A DNA stretch of 64,000 bases from Clarkia xantiana subsp. parviflora (lineage: Eukaryota > Streptophyta > Magnoliopsida > Myrtales > Onagraceae), in contig JAPTYO010000015.1 of the NCBI GenBank assembly GCA_036873135.1, positions 10,023,683 through 10,087,682 on the forward strand. The letters run 5' to 3'. Below, in pieces: positions 33,118-43,827 of this stretch. Both the position numbers and the translations under genes were made by a program. Below the pieces are notes generated by a model, which did no database searches, was not told where the DNA came from, and was given only the letters and a program-made list of their open reading frames with translations. How positions within the stretch are numbered: position 1 is the first letter of the stretch; every line of letters begins with the position of its first letter.

Positions 33118-33127
33118 CTATAAAAGG
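33118..33127 (+). promoter_or_regulatory. TATA box of the E3 antisense gene
   Basis: CTATAAAAGG on the plus strand, about 540 bp inside the element and followed by a CT-rich leader, as in plant RNA polymerase II promoters. A GT donor (GAG/GTACGTG, about 33,228) could remove a leader intron that contains the minisatellite downstream. Confidence 0.65.
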
Positions 33128-33419
33128 GCAAGTGATTACCTCATTCTCGTTGTTCTCTTCCCTTCTTTTCTTTTTGACGGTGGAATTTCCAGTCGGACTT
33201 ACTTCTCGGGGCGGGTGTTGTATTGAGGTACGTGTTTCTTCTCTTGTGTAAGTGTTGCTCTTGAGGGACTTAATTCTGCTTCTCCTTCAATCGTTTCCTT
33301 ACTTGTCTCGTTCTTGATTTGTATGTCTTCCTGGTAATGTAATCCTATTTGGTTCGTCATTTTTCATCTTTTTACCTTCATGTTTCCGCTTACTGGCGGG
33401 CGAAGTCCTCCCTATTGGG

Positions 33420-33750
33420 ATTATAATTATCTCCTTTTGCCCCCTGTCTCTGCTAGTTGGTCAGTGGTGTCTCTCTCCTTATGCTGGGGGTTATTACTAT
33501 CTCCCTCTGTCTCCCTGCCTCTGCCTGTTGGCTGGTGGGGTCTCCTTATGCTGGGGGTTATTACTATCTCCCCCTGCCCCCCTGCCTCTGCCTGTTGGCT
33601 GGTGGGGTCTCCTTATGCTGGGGGTTATTACTATCTCCCCCTGCCCCCCTGCCTCTGCCTGTTGGCTGGTGGGGTCTCCTTATGCTGGGGGTTATTACTA
33701 TCTCCCCCTGCCCCCCTGCCTCTGCCTGTTGGCTGGTGGGGTCTTTCTAT
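33420..33750. repeat. 67-bp minisatellite in the E3 antisense leader
   Basis: Copies of a 67-bp unit start at 33,474, 33,541, 33,608 and 33,675, plus a worn copy before them. The core is TCTCCTTATGCTGGGGGTTA. Because 67 is not a multiple of three and no frame contains a stop, all three plus-strand frames stay open through the array; the hydrophobic proteins they would give are not credible. Confidence 0.92.
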
Positions 33751-33877
33751 TCTTGTCTTTTTACCTTGTGTCCATCTTTTTAGGGGAATGAGTTTGTATC
33801 TCTTGTCCACTGTTCGCTTTCTATTTTCTTTAGGCTAAGCCTGTGTTTTTTCGATCAGCAGAACTCTCCGGTGATTG

Positions 33878-34937
33878 ATGAGGAGTAAGAGGCCAGTACG
33901 TGTGGGAGTAGTTAATTCTGGGACCGGACCTTCGATTGCAAAAAGATCGGTTTTCTATGGTGTGGGGAGGTGTTCTCTAACTGGAGGTAAGGGTGGTGAC
34001 GTTAGGGTGCCATCTTCTTTCTATATTGATGCCCCCCAATCGAAGGTCCGGGAGCCATCTTTTCCTTCTTCCTTGTTTGGTGAGTCCTTGAGCCTCTGAG
34101 TTTCCTTAGTGTACATTGGTATTTACTCTGTGCTTTGTTATAGGTAGACTTCGTCTTCCGCGTCTGAGTCGGAAGGAGCTGTCTCGTCCACCTGTTGATG
34201 GAATTGTTGGGTCTGAATGGGCGCCTTATTATGGGCGTGGGGCTCGTTTTGACAACCAATCTTCTTTGCAAACTCCTGAGGTTGGAGTTCGTGTTCTGCA
34301 GTCTGCTGTTCCTCCTGCCGATCGTGTGTCCCTATCCAAAGGGTCGGAGGCAACATATGAGTTGGCTCGTGATGTGTTGGCTCGCTATGCTCCTGTAATG
34401 TAACCGTTTTATCCTTTAGCATATTTCTTCTCCGTGTGTTATCTGTCTCATCTTTTGTTTTTGTTGTAGGGTATGGCCGACCTTGTTAATTTATCCACTC
34501 TTGCTATTGATCTTGCTGAGGAGAGGAAGGTGTACGAGGACATTTGTGTTTCCCTTAAATCCAGTCTTATTAGCTGTTTGGAGCATAGTCGCATCACCGA
34601 TTTGCGGTGTCGAGACTTGGAGGGTCGCATTGCTCTTCTTAATGAAGAGGTTGAGGCGTTGAGACAAAGGTCTTATTGTGATGAGACACTCCGGGCTGCT
34701 GAGTTAATCTCTCTGGAGGAAATGTGTCGTATGGAGGCGAAGGAGTGTGCCATTGCTGAGTATATGGCCTCCTCCGCTTATCAGGCTGCTATCGACGTTC
34801 GCTGCTCTGTGGCGAAACGTATTTCCTTGAAGGAGATTCTTGAGCGTATTCACATGATTGCTCCTGACTTTCCTTTCTCTCGACTTGGTGATTTGTCAGA
34901 CTTTGCTATTAAGCATATTGCGAAGATGAGGGGATAG
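33878..34937 (+). CDS. E3 antisense gene, three exons, intact but N-terminally shortened
   Basis: Exons 33,878-34,079, 34,144-34,394 and 34,470-34,937, GT-AG introns with phases 1 and 0, total 921 nt, 306 residues and a stop. The middle exon is 251 nt, exactly as in E2, and shares PEVGVR and SAVPPADR-type motifs. The last exon (GMADLVNLSTLAIDLAEE…) is a coiled coil ending in IAPDFPFSRLGDL, matching LAPHFPFEKLDT of E2. A TGA two codons before the start ATG, and the absence of any RFPYC…LFRTFY domain between the TATA box and 33,878, suggest loss of the N-terminal domain. The remaining frame is undamaged. Function is unknown. Confidence 0.75.
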
Positions 34938-35324
34938 TACCCCTATTTCATGTGGTAGTCTCGTGTGTTTGTGAGTTGTGGTTGTCTTTAGAGTTTAAAA
35001 CTCCACCTTTCTTAGTGTTGCCATCTTTGTCTGATACAGTTGTCTCTACTCGTTGTATACATGGCCGTGTGCTTATATCTCTTCTCATGAAGTTTCCCTA
35101 TGCCTTGTGTATGGCTCTTTGGTTATAGACCCTTCCCTTGGTGTGTTTCCTTTATTTATCTTTCTTTCATGCTTTCCTTCATGTCATACCTGCCATTTCA
35201 TAAAGAAAAAACATTATTTGTTCTTCACATTACTTTACTTTAAAATTTCTTTCTCATGATATCCTTCTGAGCATGGTGTGATGATCTCTTCTGATACCCC
35301 TTACACGGTATACGTTGTACTGTT

Positions 35325-36000
35325 AGACCAAAGATACGCTCTTGGTGGGCGTCGAAATCTGTTCACGAGACAGGCTCCCGGACGGCACTTAACGTTTCAC
35401 AGGATAGGCTCCCGGAGGGCTCAGGTTAGACCAAAGATACGCTCCTGGTGGGCGTCGAACTGGTAGTTTGAAATCTACCTCAAGATACGCTCTTGGGGGC
35501 GTCGAACTGGTAGTGTTTTTTCTACCTCAAGATACGCTCTTGGGGGCGTCGAATCTGGTAGGTTGCAAATCTACCTCAAGATACGCTCCTGGGGGCGTCG
35601 AATTCGTAGTTTTTGGAAACCACTCTCAAGATACGCTCTTGGTGCGTCGAATTCGTAGTGTAATAACTACTCTCAAGATACGCTCTTGGGGGCGTCGAAT
35701 GTCGTAGTATGAACACTACTCTCAAGATACGCTCCTGGGGGCGTCGAAGTTCGTAGTTTTTGGAAACCACTCTCAAGATACGCTCTTGGTGCGTCGAATT
35801 CGTAGTGTAATAACTACTCTCAAGATACGCTCTTGGGGGCGTCGAAGGTCGTAGTATGAACACTACTCTCAAGATACGCTCTTGGGGGCGTCGAATGTCG
35901 TAGTATGAACACTACTCTCAAGATACGCTCTTGGGGGCGTCGAATGACGTAGTGTAATAACTACTCTCAAGATACGCTCTTGGGGGCGTCGAACCTGTCA
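35325..36000. repeat. E3 hairpin array
   Basis: About a dozen units of 50-60 bp, each with CTCAAGATACGCTCTTGG (CAAGA/TCTTG stem) and GGGGGCGTCGAA, followed by a second hairpin whose stem varies: GGTAG/CTACC in early units, GTAGT/ACTAC in later ones, GTAGTTT/AAACCAC in others, with different loops. There is no coding potential. It lies between the antisense gene stop (34,937) and the pol stop (36,293). Confidence 0.9.
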
Positions 36001-36292
36001 TTGACTTGAAGTCATATCTGTGTAAGGATAATTTTGTGATTATACCACTACATTCACTGGAAAATATTTTTGAGTAACTTCTACTCCCTTAGGAGCATTT
36101 ATGTTTTTTGTACACTTGGGATGCCTTGGTGCACCAAGACATCCTTTGTAGGAATCAAAGATAGTTGTAGAGTTGGAGTAACTTCGTGAGTTCTCCTTCT
36201 CCAAAGTTGTTTTTTGAAAAGCTTGTAAAGCTGAAACATGCAAAATGCTAAATATGAAACTAAGGATATGGTCTTTTGCTTGTGCTTTCTTC

Positions 36293-39200
36293 TTATACGT
36301 AGTACTTCTTTAGGTGCTCTCCACTGAAGGTGTTTGTGGAGATATACCCCTCCCCATCTTCGAGGCGGTAAGCGTTTACGTAGGGAACTGATGCTATCTT
36401 GTATGGTCCTTCCCTTGGTCTAAGTGTGAGAACTCATTCCTTCTTAGTACCAGTTCTCCTACGTGGAATTGTCTCTCCTTGACTTGGCGGTTGTAGTATC
36501 TTGCTGAGACAAGGCGCATTCGTGTCTGTGCTTCTTCTGAATTCCACCTTTTATCCTCCACCATGTCTAAATCTAAAAGTCTTGCTTTGTTGTTCTCATG
36601 CTCCTCAAAGTACTTGGTCCTCAGTGATTGTACAGCTATTTCTGCTGGTGCCACCGCTTCAGTTCCGTACACTAGGCCAAATGGCGTTTCTCCTGTGGAT
36701 ATCTTTGGTGTTGTCCGCACTGCCCATAGAACATTTTCCAGCTCATCTACCCAACTTCCCTTGGTGGCGTGGAGTCGTTTCTTTAGGCCATCTAGCACTA
36801 TCTTGTTTGCCGATTGTACCTGTCAGTTTGTCTGAGGGTGCTTTACTGATGCGAAACGGTGGTCTATATTCAATCTTTCGCAATACCACTGCAATTTCTT
36901 GCTCTTGAATTGTGGGCCATTGTCACTTATTATTGCTCTTGGCACCCCGTACCTCGAGACAATGTGAGATTGGATGAAATTGACGACTTGGTCGTCTGTT
37001 GTCTTCCCCATTGCCTTTGCTTCTATCCACTTGGAGAAGTAGTCTATTGCAACAATTATGCAAGTCTTCTGACCTTTTGTTTTTGGTAGGGGGCCTATCA
37101 AATCAATCCCCCATTGCGCGAAAGGCCAGGCTCCTGAGATGGAGCTTAGCTTTGCTGGTGGGGCTGTTATATTTCTGGAGTACCTTTGGCAGTGATCACA
37201 TTTTTGTACCAAGTCTGCTACTTCTTTGCTCATTGATGGCCAATAGTATCCTAGGTTGTAGACCTTTCGGCTTATTGACCGTGCTCCTTCATGGCACCCC
37301 GCATCTCCCTCATGGAGTTCTGCAAGCACTCTCTCTGTTTCCGGGTATGCTATGCACTTGAGGAAAGGTGTGGAGTATCCTTTCTTGTAGAGTTCATTGT
37401 CCATCACTGTGTAATTCCTAGCCATCCTTTCAATCTTGACTGCTTCCACCTTATCTTTTGGGAGCTTTCCTTCCATGATGTATTGTCGCATTGGTGTCAT
37501 CCAGACTTCTGCTTCATCTATTGCTAGAACCTCCATTTGTTCTATCACTGATTGCATTCTTTGCTCTACGAAGTGAACCTCTTTGCCTGCTTCTGCCCCT
37601 AAGGCTAGTTTACTTAAGGCGTCTGCCTCTTGGTTTTGTTCTCTTGGGACTGACTCAATGTCGAAGCTTTGGAAGCTCTTTATCAGGTCCTTGGCTTGCT
37701 GTAAGTATTTCTGCATGTTTTCGGACTTTGCAGTGTAGATTCCTTTCACTTGATTGACAACTAGTTGAGAATCACACTTGACCCTTAAATGCTTTACTCC
37801 TACTCCTTTGGCTATTCTCAGGCCAGTTATTAGTGCTTCGTACTCAGCCTCATTGTTTGTTGCCTTAAAGGTAAGTGCCATGGCATAGCGCATAGGTGTA
37901 TCGCTGTTTGGTGGGTATAGTAAGAGGCCCGCACCTGAACCTCCTCCGTTGGATGACCCATCAGTATGCATCTCCCATAATTCTTCTGATTGTTTCTCCT
38001 GACTACTACTTGCATCGCATGTAGTTTTGACTTCTCCCAAGTCTTCGTCTGGATTAATTCCAGTGAATTCGGCGATAAAATCTGCTAGAGCCTGACCCTT
38101 TATGGCTGTTCTTGGGGCGAAATGAATGCGAAACTCACTTAGCTCAATTGCCCATTTGGTCAGTCTTCCCGATGTGTCTGGTCTCTGCAGGAGGTGTTTC
38201 AATGGTTGGTCTGTGAGGACTGTTACTTCATGCCCATGAAAATACGGTCTCAACTTTCTTGCTGATATAATCAGTGCATAGAGGTACTTTTCTATTGGCA
38301 AGTAGTTGATCTCATACTTTGCCAATGTTTTGCTTACGAAGTATACCGGCAATTGTGCAGCGTTTTCTTCTTTAATTAGCACTGAGCTTACTGCCACATT
38401 GCTCACAGAGATGTAGAGGTAGAGGGGCTCCCCTGGTGTAGGCTTTGCTAAGGGCGGTAGTGTTTTTAGGTGTTGCTTGAGTTGCTGGAAGGCTTCCTCA
38501 CATCTCGGTGTCCATTCAAATTTCTTGTTTGCCCTTAGTACCTCAAAGAAGGGTAATGCCTTGTCTCCTATTTTGGATAGGAATCTGTTAAGGGCTGCCA
38601 ACCTCCCGTTCAGTCGTTGAACCTCTTTGTGCTTCGTAGGTGACTGCATTTCTTCAATTGCTTGAAGTTTTTCGGGGTTTACCTCTATGCCTCGCTGGCT
38701 TACCATGAAGCCTAAAAATTTCCCTGATTGCACCCCAAATGCACATTTTTTCGGGTTTAGACGGACCTGGTATTGCCTCATCCTCTCGAATGTTGAGCGA
38801 AGGTTCTCCACATGGTCCTTCTTTTCTTTGGATTTGACTATCATATCGTCCACATATGCCTCCATTGTCTTCCCTATCATGTCCCCAAAGATTTTGTTGA
38901 CCATTCTTTGATATGTTGCTCCAGCATTTATGAGTCCGAAAGGCATCACCGTGTAATGGTATATCTCGCTATCAGCATAGAATGCTGTGTGAGGGGCGTC
39001 CTCAGGGGCCATTTTTATCTGGTTATATCCTGAGTATGCATCCATGAAGCTCATTAGTTGATGACCCGATGTTGCATCCACTAACTGATCTATTCTTGGT
39101 AGGGGATATGAGTCCTTAGGGCAAGCCTTGTTTAGGTCACGATAGTCAATACACATTCTCCAACTTCCCCCCGGCTTCTTCACCAGTACCGGGTTTGCCA

Positions 39201-40197
39201 CCCATGTCTGGAATCTGATTTCCTTGATGAACTTTGCCTTTAGTAGTTTTTCTACTTCTTCTTGGATAGCTATCTTTTTGCTTCCTCCCATTGGTCTCAC
39301 CTTCTGTGTTGTTGGTCGCGTTGCCGCGTCTATATTGAGCCTGTGTGAGATCACTTCTTCTGATATCCCTGGCATATCGCTTGGTGACCAGGCGAACAGA
39401 TCCTTGTATTCCCTTAGTAAAGCTACTAAGTGGTTCTCCTCTTCCTGAGATAAGGCAGTCCCGATTTTAGCCTTCCTATCGGGTTCTTCTATGAGTATCT
39501 CTTTTAGTTCCTCCATGGGGGCTGGTCTTCCATGATCTTCTCTTGGGTCCTCATCTACTAGTAGGACCTCTCTTGTTTTCTTCCTCTTGCCTAGTGCAAT
39601 CCTTGCACATTTCCTTGCTACCTTCTGGTTGCCTTTTACTTCCCCTATTCCTTGGCCTGTAGGGAATTTCATTTTCTGATGTAGTGTTGATGGTACCATA
39701 CCCCACTTGTTGATTGTAGTGGTACCTAGGACCCCATTGTACTCCTCCATTTCTTCTGTGATGAAGAATGGGACATCAATCTTTAGCTGCCTCTGGCCTG
39801 TGCCCAGTGTCACAGGTAGTGTGACTGCCCCCAGTGGGTATGTTGGCTCTCCTGAAAATCCTACCAAGGGGGAGTGAACCTGTTTTATGCTACTTGGCCT
39901 TACTCCTAGTATGTTGAGGACCTTGTTGCTAATGATGTTGGGTGAGCTTCCACTGTCTATTAGGATTCTCCCAATGTCCATATCGGTGATCTTCATTGTT
40001 ATGACCAGGGCATCCTTGTTGTCTGGTAACACATGCTCCATGTCTCTTCTTGAGAATTCTATTATGTCTTCTCTCTTTCCTTCTGTTTGTTTTTCTTTTG
40101 GCTTAGGAGCCCCTAACTCTGCCATATATGCTTCTCTGGCATTTGCTGACTCTCCTCCAGCTCCATAACCCCCATGGATGACATATACGCCTGCCAT
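36293..40197 (-). pseudogene. E3 pol (protease-RT-RNase H-integrase) without gag, broken
   Basis: Starts at ATG 40,197, about 32 bp from the primer site, at the IHGGYGAGGE junction motif, as in E2. Protease active site LIDSGSSPNII; RT YVDD at 38,845-38,856; RNase H HTDGSSN; integrase HHCC (HEGDAGCHEGA, CDHC) and first two catalytic Asp residues. A TGA at 36,823-36,825 stops the frame three codons before the catalytic Glu region, replacing a Gly codon (GGA). Near 36,415 a deletion of about 25 bases shifts the frame in the integrase C-terminal domain. The corrected frame would end at TAA 36,293. One open stretch of 1,124 codons survives upstream. Confidence 0.94.
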
Positions 40198-40228
40198 CTA
40201 GCTGGTGATAATTAGGCTTTCTGTCCGA

Positions 40229-40246
40229 AGCCCGCAGACGGCGCCA
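40229..40246 (-). other. E3 primer-binding site
   Basis: TGGCGCCGTCTGCGGGCT on the minus strand, two bases from the LTR, the same as in E2. The leader (CTTCGGACAGAAAGCC) resembles that of E2. Confidence 0.8.
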
Positions 40247-40248
40247 AG

Positions 40249-41131
40249 TGTTAGGTTCCGGGATCTGGGTCAACGGGTGGTCGGCTCAAATCTCGTTCCT
40301 CACTGGAGATGTGGATGATCCGGTTCTCTTAGGTTGTACTGTCTTAGCTTTCGTCCTTCCTTCCTTAGCTTCTCTTCTCCTTTCGCCCTGCAGAAGGGGC
40401 AGTACCAGGCACAGAGGGGGGGGGTGGTGCCTGATGAACCCTCTCCGATGCCTAAGTCAGTATCGTTTTTAGAGAGATATAGCTAGAGAGATGTCAGAGC
40501 AAAATAATCTAAATTGCCAAGATGATCTAATGAGTTGTGAAGGTGGGGTATTTATAGGCAACGGTGTCATTAAGGTGGCTTAATGACATCATTAACCTTT
40601 AAACACAATTAATTAACCTTTAAGCACATAATTAAGACCTTAGGATACGGAGAAGGTAGGCGACGTGAACCGGGTGTGGGTGTCCGAAAATGGCGCAGGG
40701 GCCCTTGGGGGGGGAGAAATCCGACCCCCAAGGGTAGGGCTTGGGTGAGGGCACCCAACCCCTCCTAGGGGGGATGGGGTTGGCCAACCCCATCCCTCCT
40801 AGGAGAGATCGGGTTGGCCGACCCGATCTCTCCTAGGAGAGATCGGGTTGGCCGACCCGATCTCTCCTAGGAGAGATCGGGTTGGTCCACCCGATCTCCC
40901 CTAGGAGAGATCGGGTTGGCTGACCCGATCTCTCCTAGGGGAGGTCGGGTGTGGCCACCCAACCTCACCTAGGCGAGTTTTCCTTGGCCGGACGGGCGCT
41001 TCGGCCCCGTCTGAGTCGTTGATGTTCTCGTGAAGTGTTCGGGTTGAAGTTTCGATTTACAAACGTTAATGGGACGATAAAAATATAACGGTTTGGAAGT
41101 CAACGGGTTCAAATTGGGCGTATATCCATCA
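40249..41131 (-). repeat. E3 5' LTR
   Basis: 883 bp. It has six palindrome units (about 40,760-40,975) against five in the 3' LTR and a shorter G run near 40,417; otherwise it matches the 3' LTR with about five substitutions. Confidence 0.94.
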
Positions 41132-41136
41132 CATAT

Positions 41137-43819
41137 ATGTTGATTTTATTTTCTAATATATTATAATAATTTTAATTTTTGTTTTATTCGCTTAATTATA
41201 AGTTAATTGTATTTCATCAATTAAATTATGTTATTCCAAATAATATGCAGTTTAAACACTCAAGTTTGGTTCTCATGTTCGTTTTTAATTTGTATGTATT
41301 CGAGATAATAAGAAATAATATATAATAATGAACATATAAATATCAAGTTATATTTGATTTTATATTCAATATTAGAATGTACATATATTAATATTTACCA
41401 AAAAAAATATAATTAATATTAACATAATAGTACTAACATGAATAATAGTACTAACTTGAAGTATAAGTAATTATTAACTTTTTGTAGTTAATTAATTGTG
41501 TTGTAACGTACCTAAAAACCGAAACAATTTTCAAGATGCAATGAAAAACTTTGGAAAAATTTAAAAGTGACCATATGTATTAGTCACATTTGCAAGGGTA
41601 ACTTACAATCTAGTTATATGCATTATGCTGTATATGTTTCTTCTGTAGGGCATAGACTACAAACAAAACCTAATTTGAAAAAAAAAAATTTAGCACAATT
41701 TGTGCAGAATATGGACACAATTTTTATAATGTTTAAGAATGATGACGTTGTTGGAATGCGTTGAGAAATTCTAACACTACAGCGTGTAAGACTTGTGAAT
41801 TTATGATATTACATTAGCAACTCCAGAACCTTTAAATTGTGATCTAAAAGCTAACTACTTGTAAATGTGAAGACTCGAGAATATATTACAAAGAAAAAAA
41901 TTATGAAAAAAATATAAATTATGCAAGCAAGGCCTGCATATGGTAAAACATAAGTTAAATTATCGACATAAGCTACTCTATCAACCTTTAATTTATTATC
42001 TAAATACACTATACAAAAAAGTACATTAATTGGTTAATATAAGTTCATCACATGGTTTTGTAAGACTAGGTATTTCAATAATATAATTAACAAATTAGTT
42101 GGTGACGATGAATGAGGCCGGTAAAAAGGATTAGTATAAATTAAAAAGTTTGTTGGAGAGGTGATTTACTTTTGACAATGTCATCAGCCATAGGGTAGTG
42201 AGGCCATCTGTTCGTTTGACATGGAAGATGTAGCGGCGATGTAGCAGAGAAATCCTCTAGTCCCACAGATTCCCCTGTTATCCCACTTCTAAGCTGACAC
42301 AGTTCTAAGTTCAGAATCAACTGAGGTCTGCCGGATCGTGAATCATATAAGAATGGAATAGCTTTAGAATAATGAAAAATCACTTTGAGCTCCATCATTA
42401 CGACAACATTGATGGATCGACCAAAAGAGTAATTGCTTACGGGTTAGTAGAATCATCCACGAATATATGAGCAAGAACATGAAGTTTGCACCGAATTTAG
42501 AGTTTGGAGCAAAGATTTTGCTTTGCTTTCCTACTATAGATGGGTTCCATGGCTAATTGATTGATAGGTAAGACGAACGTTTTGTTCATTGATTGAAGGG
42601 ACGTCTTGGTCATTATTGTTGATTGATAACGTAAGAAAAAATAGAAACGTAGTGTATGGTGAATTGAGAGGAGTTGGAGCTCATCTAACTACAAAGACTT
42701 GCTTACATGTGTAATGACACATAAGCCAAGTAAGGGAAGAAAATACATGGACCAATTGTATATTTTTATTTTGATATGGCAACCCTCAATTATGTTACTT
42801 GTCATCCATATATAAGAGATTTTGAAGCTATATTATATATAGATAGATTATTTATCGCCCGCACGATGTGCGAGTTCAGCATATTCGAAATTCACCCAAC
42901 TTAACTTTATTTGAATTTAATTACTATTAATTTATCAAATATTATTCTATATATTAACAAAATATCTACAACGGCAAACTAGTCATGATGCTAATTTACA
43001 TACTATATACTAAAAGGCTAGGAAATATAGCATATGGGCTTAATAGTAGTTTGGGCTTGTATCATAAAATGTTAGACTTAATTATTATGGAGACTCGTCG
43101 TCTCCAGCTTGTTAATAGAATTTGCGTCTTATATTTTCAGTTGCAACCAACCATACTTTTTCATAAGAAAATCCTTTGTTAAATTATGTATGTGCTCATA
43201 TAAGGTTTGAACCTTAGTTGATCATCCTAAGAGGAATTTTGCTCTCATGATACGTGGGAGCTGATAGTTGAGCCTCATTATGTGCCCTTAACATAGCATC
43301 TGATGCTTAATTTAGTTTTAATAAATTGACCTTGAACCAATTACGATTCTTTCCTGTTTTTACGAAAATTAAGCTCCAAACATCATGAAACCTAATTCCA
43401 TATATAGATAGGACTTTAACTTGAGTATAATTGGCGCGGTAAGTAATGTAATATTGTAATTGAGTAGTTACATGGCCAAAAAAAAGTAGTTAGTTTTCAG
43501 CTTTAGGCAAACACAATTCTTGTTATCAAAAAAAATACTAGTGTACCTATTATAATATTGACGTTTAAATTGTGTACTGACGATGACCTTCTATAATTGA
43601 GTAAGTAATTATTTTAAATTTAAATACTTTTTTTTGCCAATAAATTTTAATTAAATTGATCATTAAATTTTATTAGTTAACTAATTCCCGTGTGTAATGT
43701 TTTTATATTAGATTGCAATGGTTCTTTCAGAAATAAGAAAATAATAAAGAGGTGATATAATTGTGGCTATATGGTTCATGTAGATGTTCTTAGAGATACT
43801 TGTTAAAAAATTAAGTGAT
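41137..43819. other. AT-rich intergenic DNA
   Basis: No gene is established. A minus-strand frame at 42,141-42,398 (85 codons) has less AT-biased composition than its surroundings and could be an exon fragment; I recognise no family and find no partner exon. A short GC-rich motif (CGCCCGCACGATGTGCGAG, about 42,856) stands out. Confidence 0.45.
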
Positions 43820-43827
43820 GTTTTCTT

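Larger units (their letters stand above)
31723..41131 (-). mobile_element. E3: Tat-lineage LTR retrotransposon lacking gag
   Basis: A 9.4-kb element on the minus strand flanked by CATAT (31,718-31,722 and 41,132-41,136). LTRs are 31,723-32,576 (3') and 40,249-41,131 (5'). On the minus strand: primer site, pol (40,197-36,293), hairpin array (36,000-35,325), then a plus-strand antisense gene (33,878-34,937). The LTRs differ by about five substitutions, one 34-bp palindrome unit and a 5-base G-run difference. The LTR sequence differs from E2 except at the ends (TGATGGATATACGC), so E2 and E3 are separate families. Confidence 0.96.

Noticed and set aside
33380..33838. 152-codon hydrophobic protein on +
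   Set aside because: It is generated by the 67-bp minisatellite, which is open in every frame; composition and repetition do not suggest a protein.
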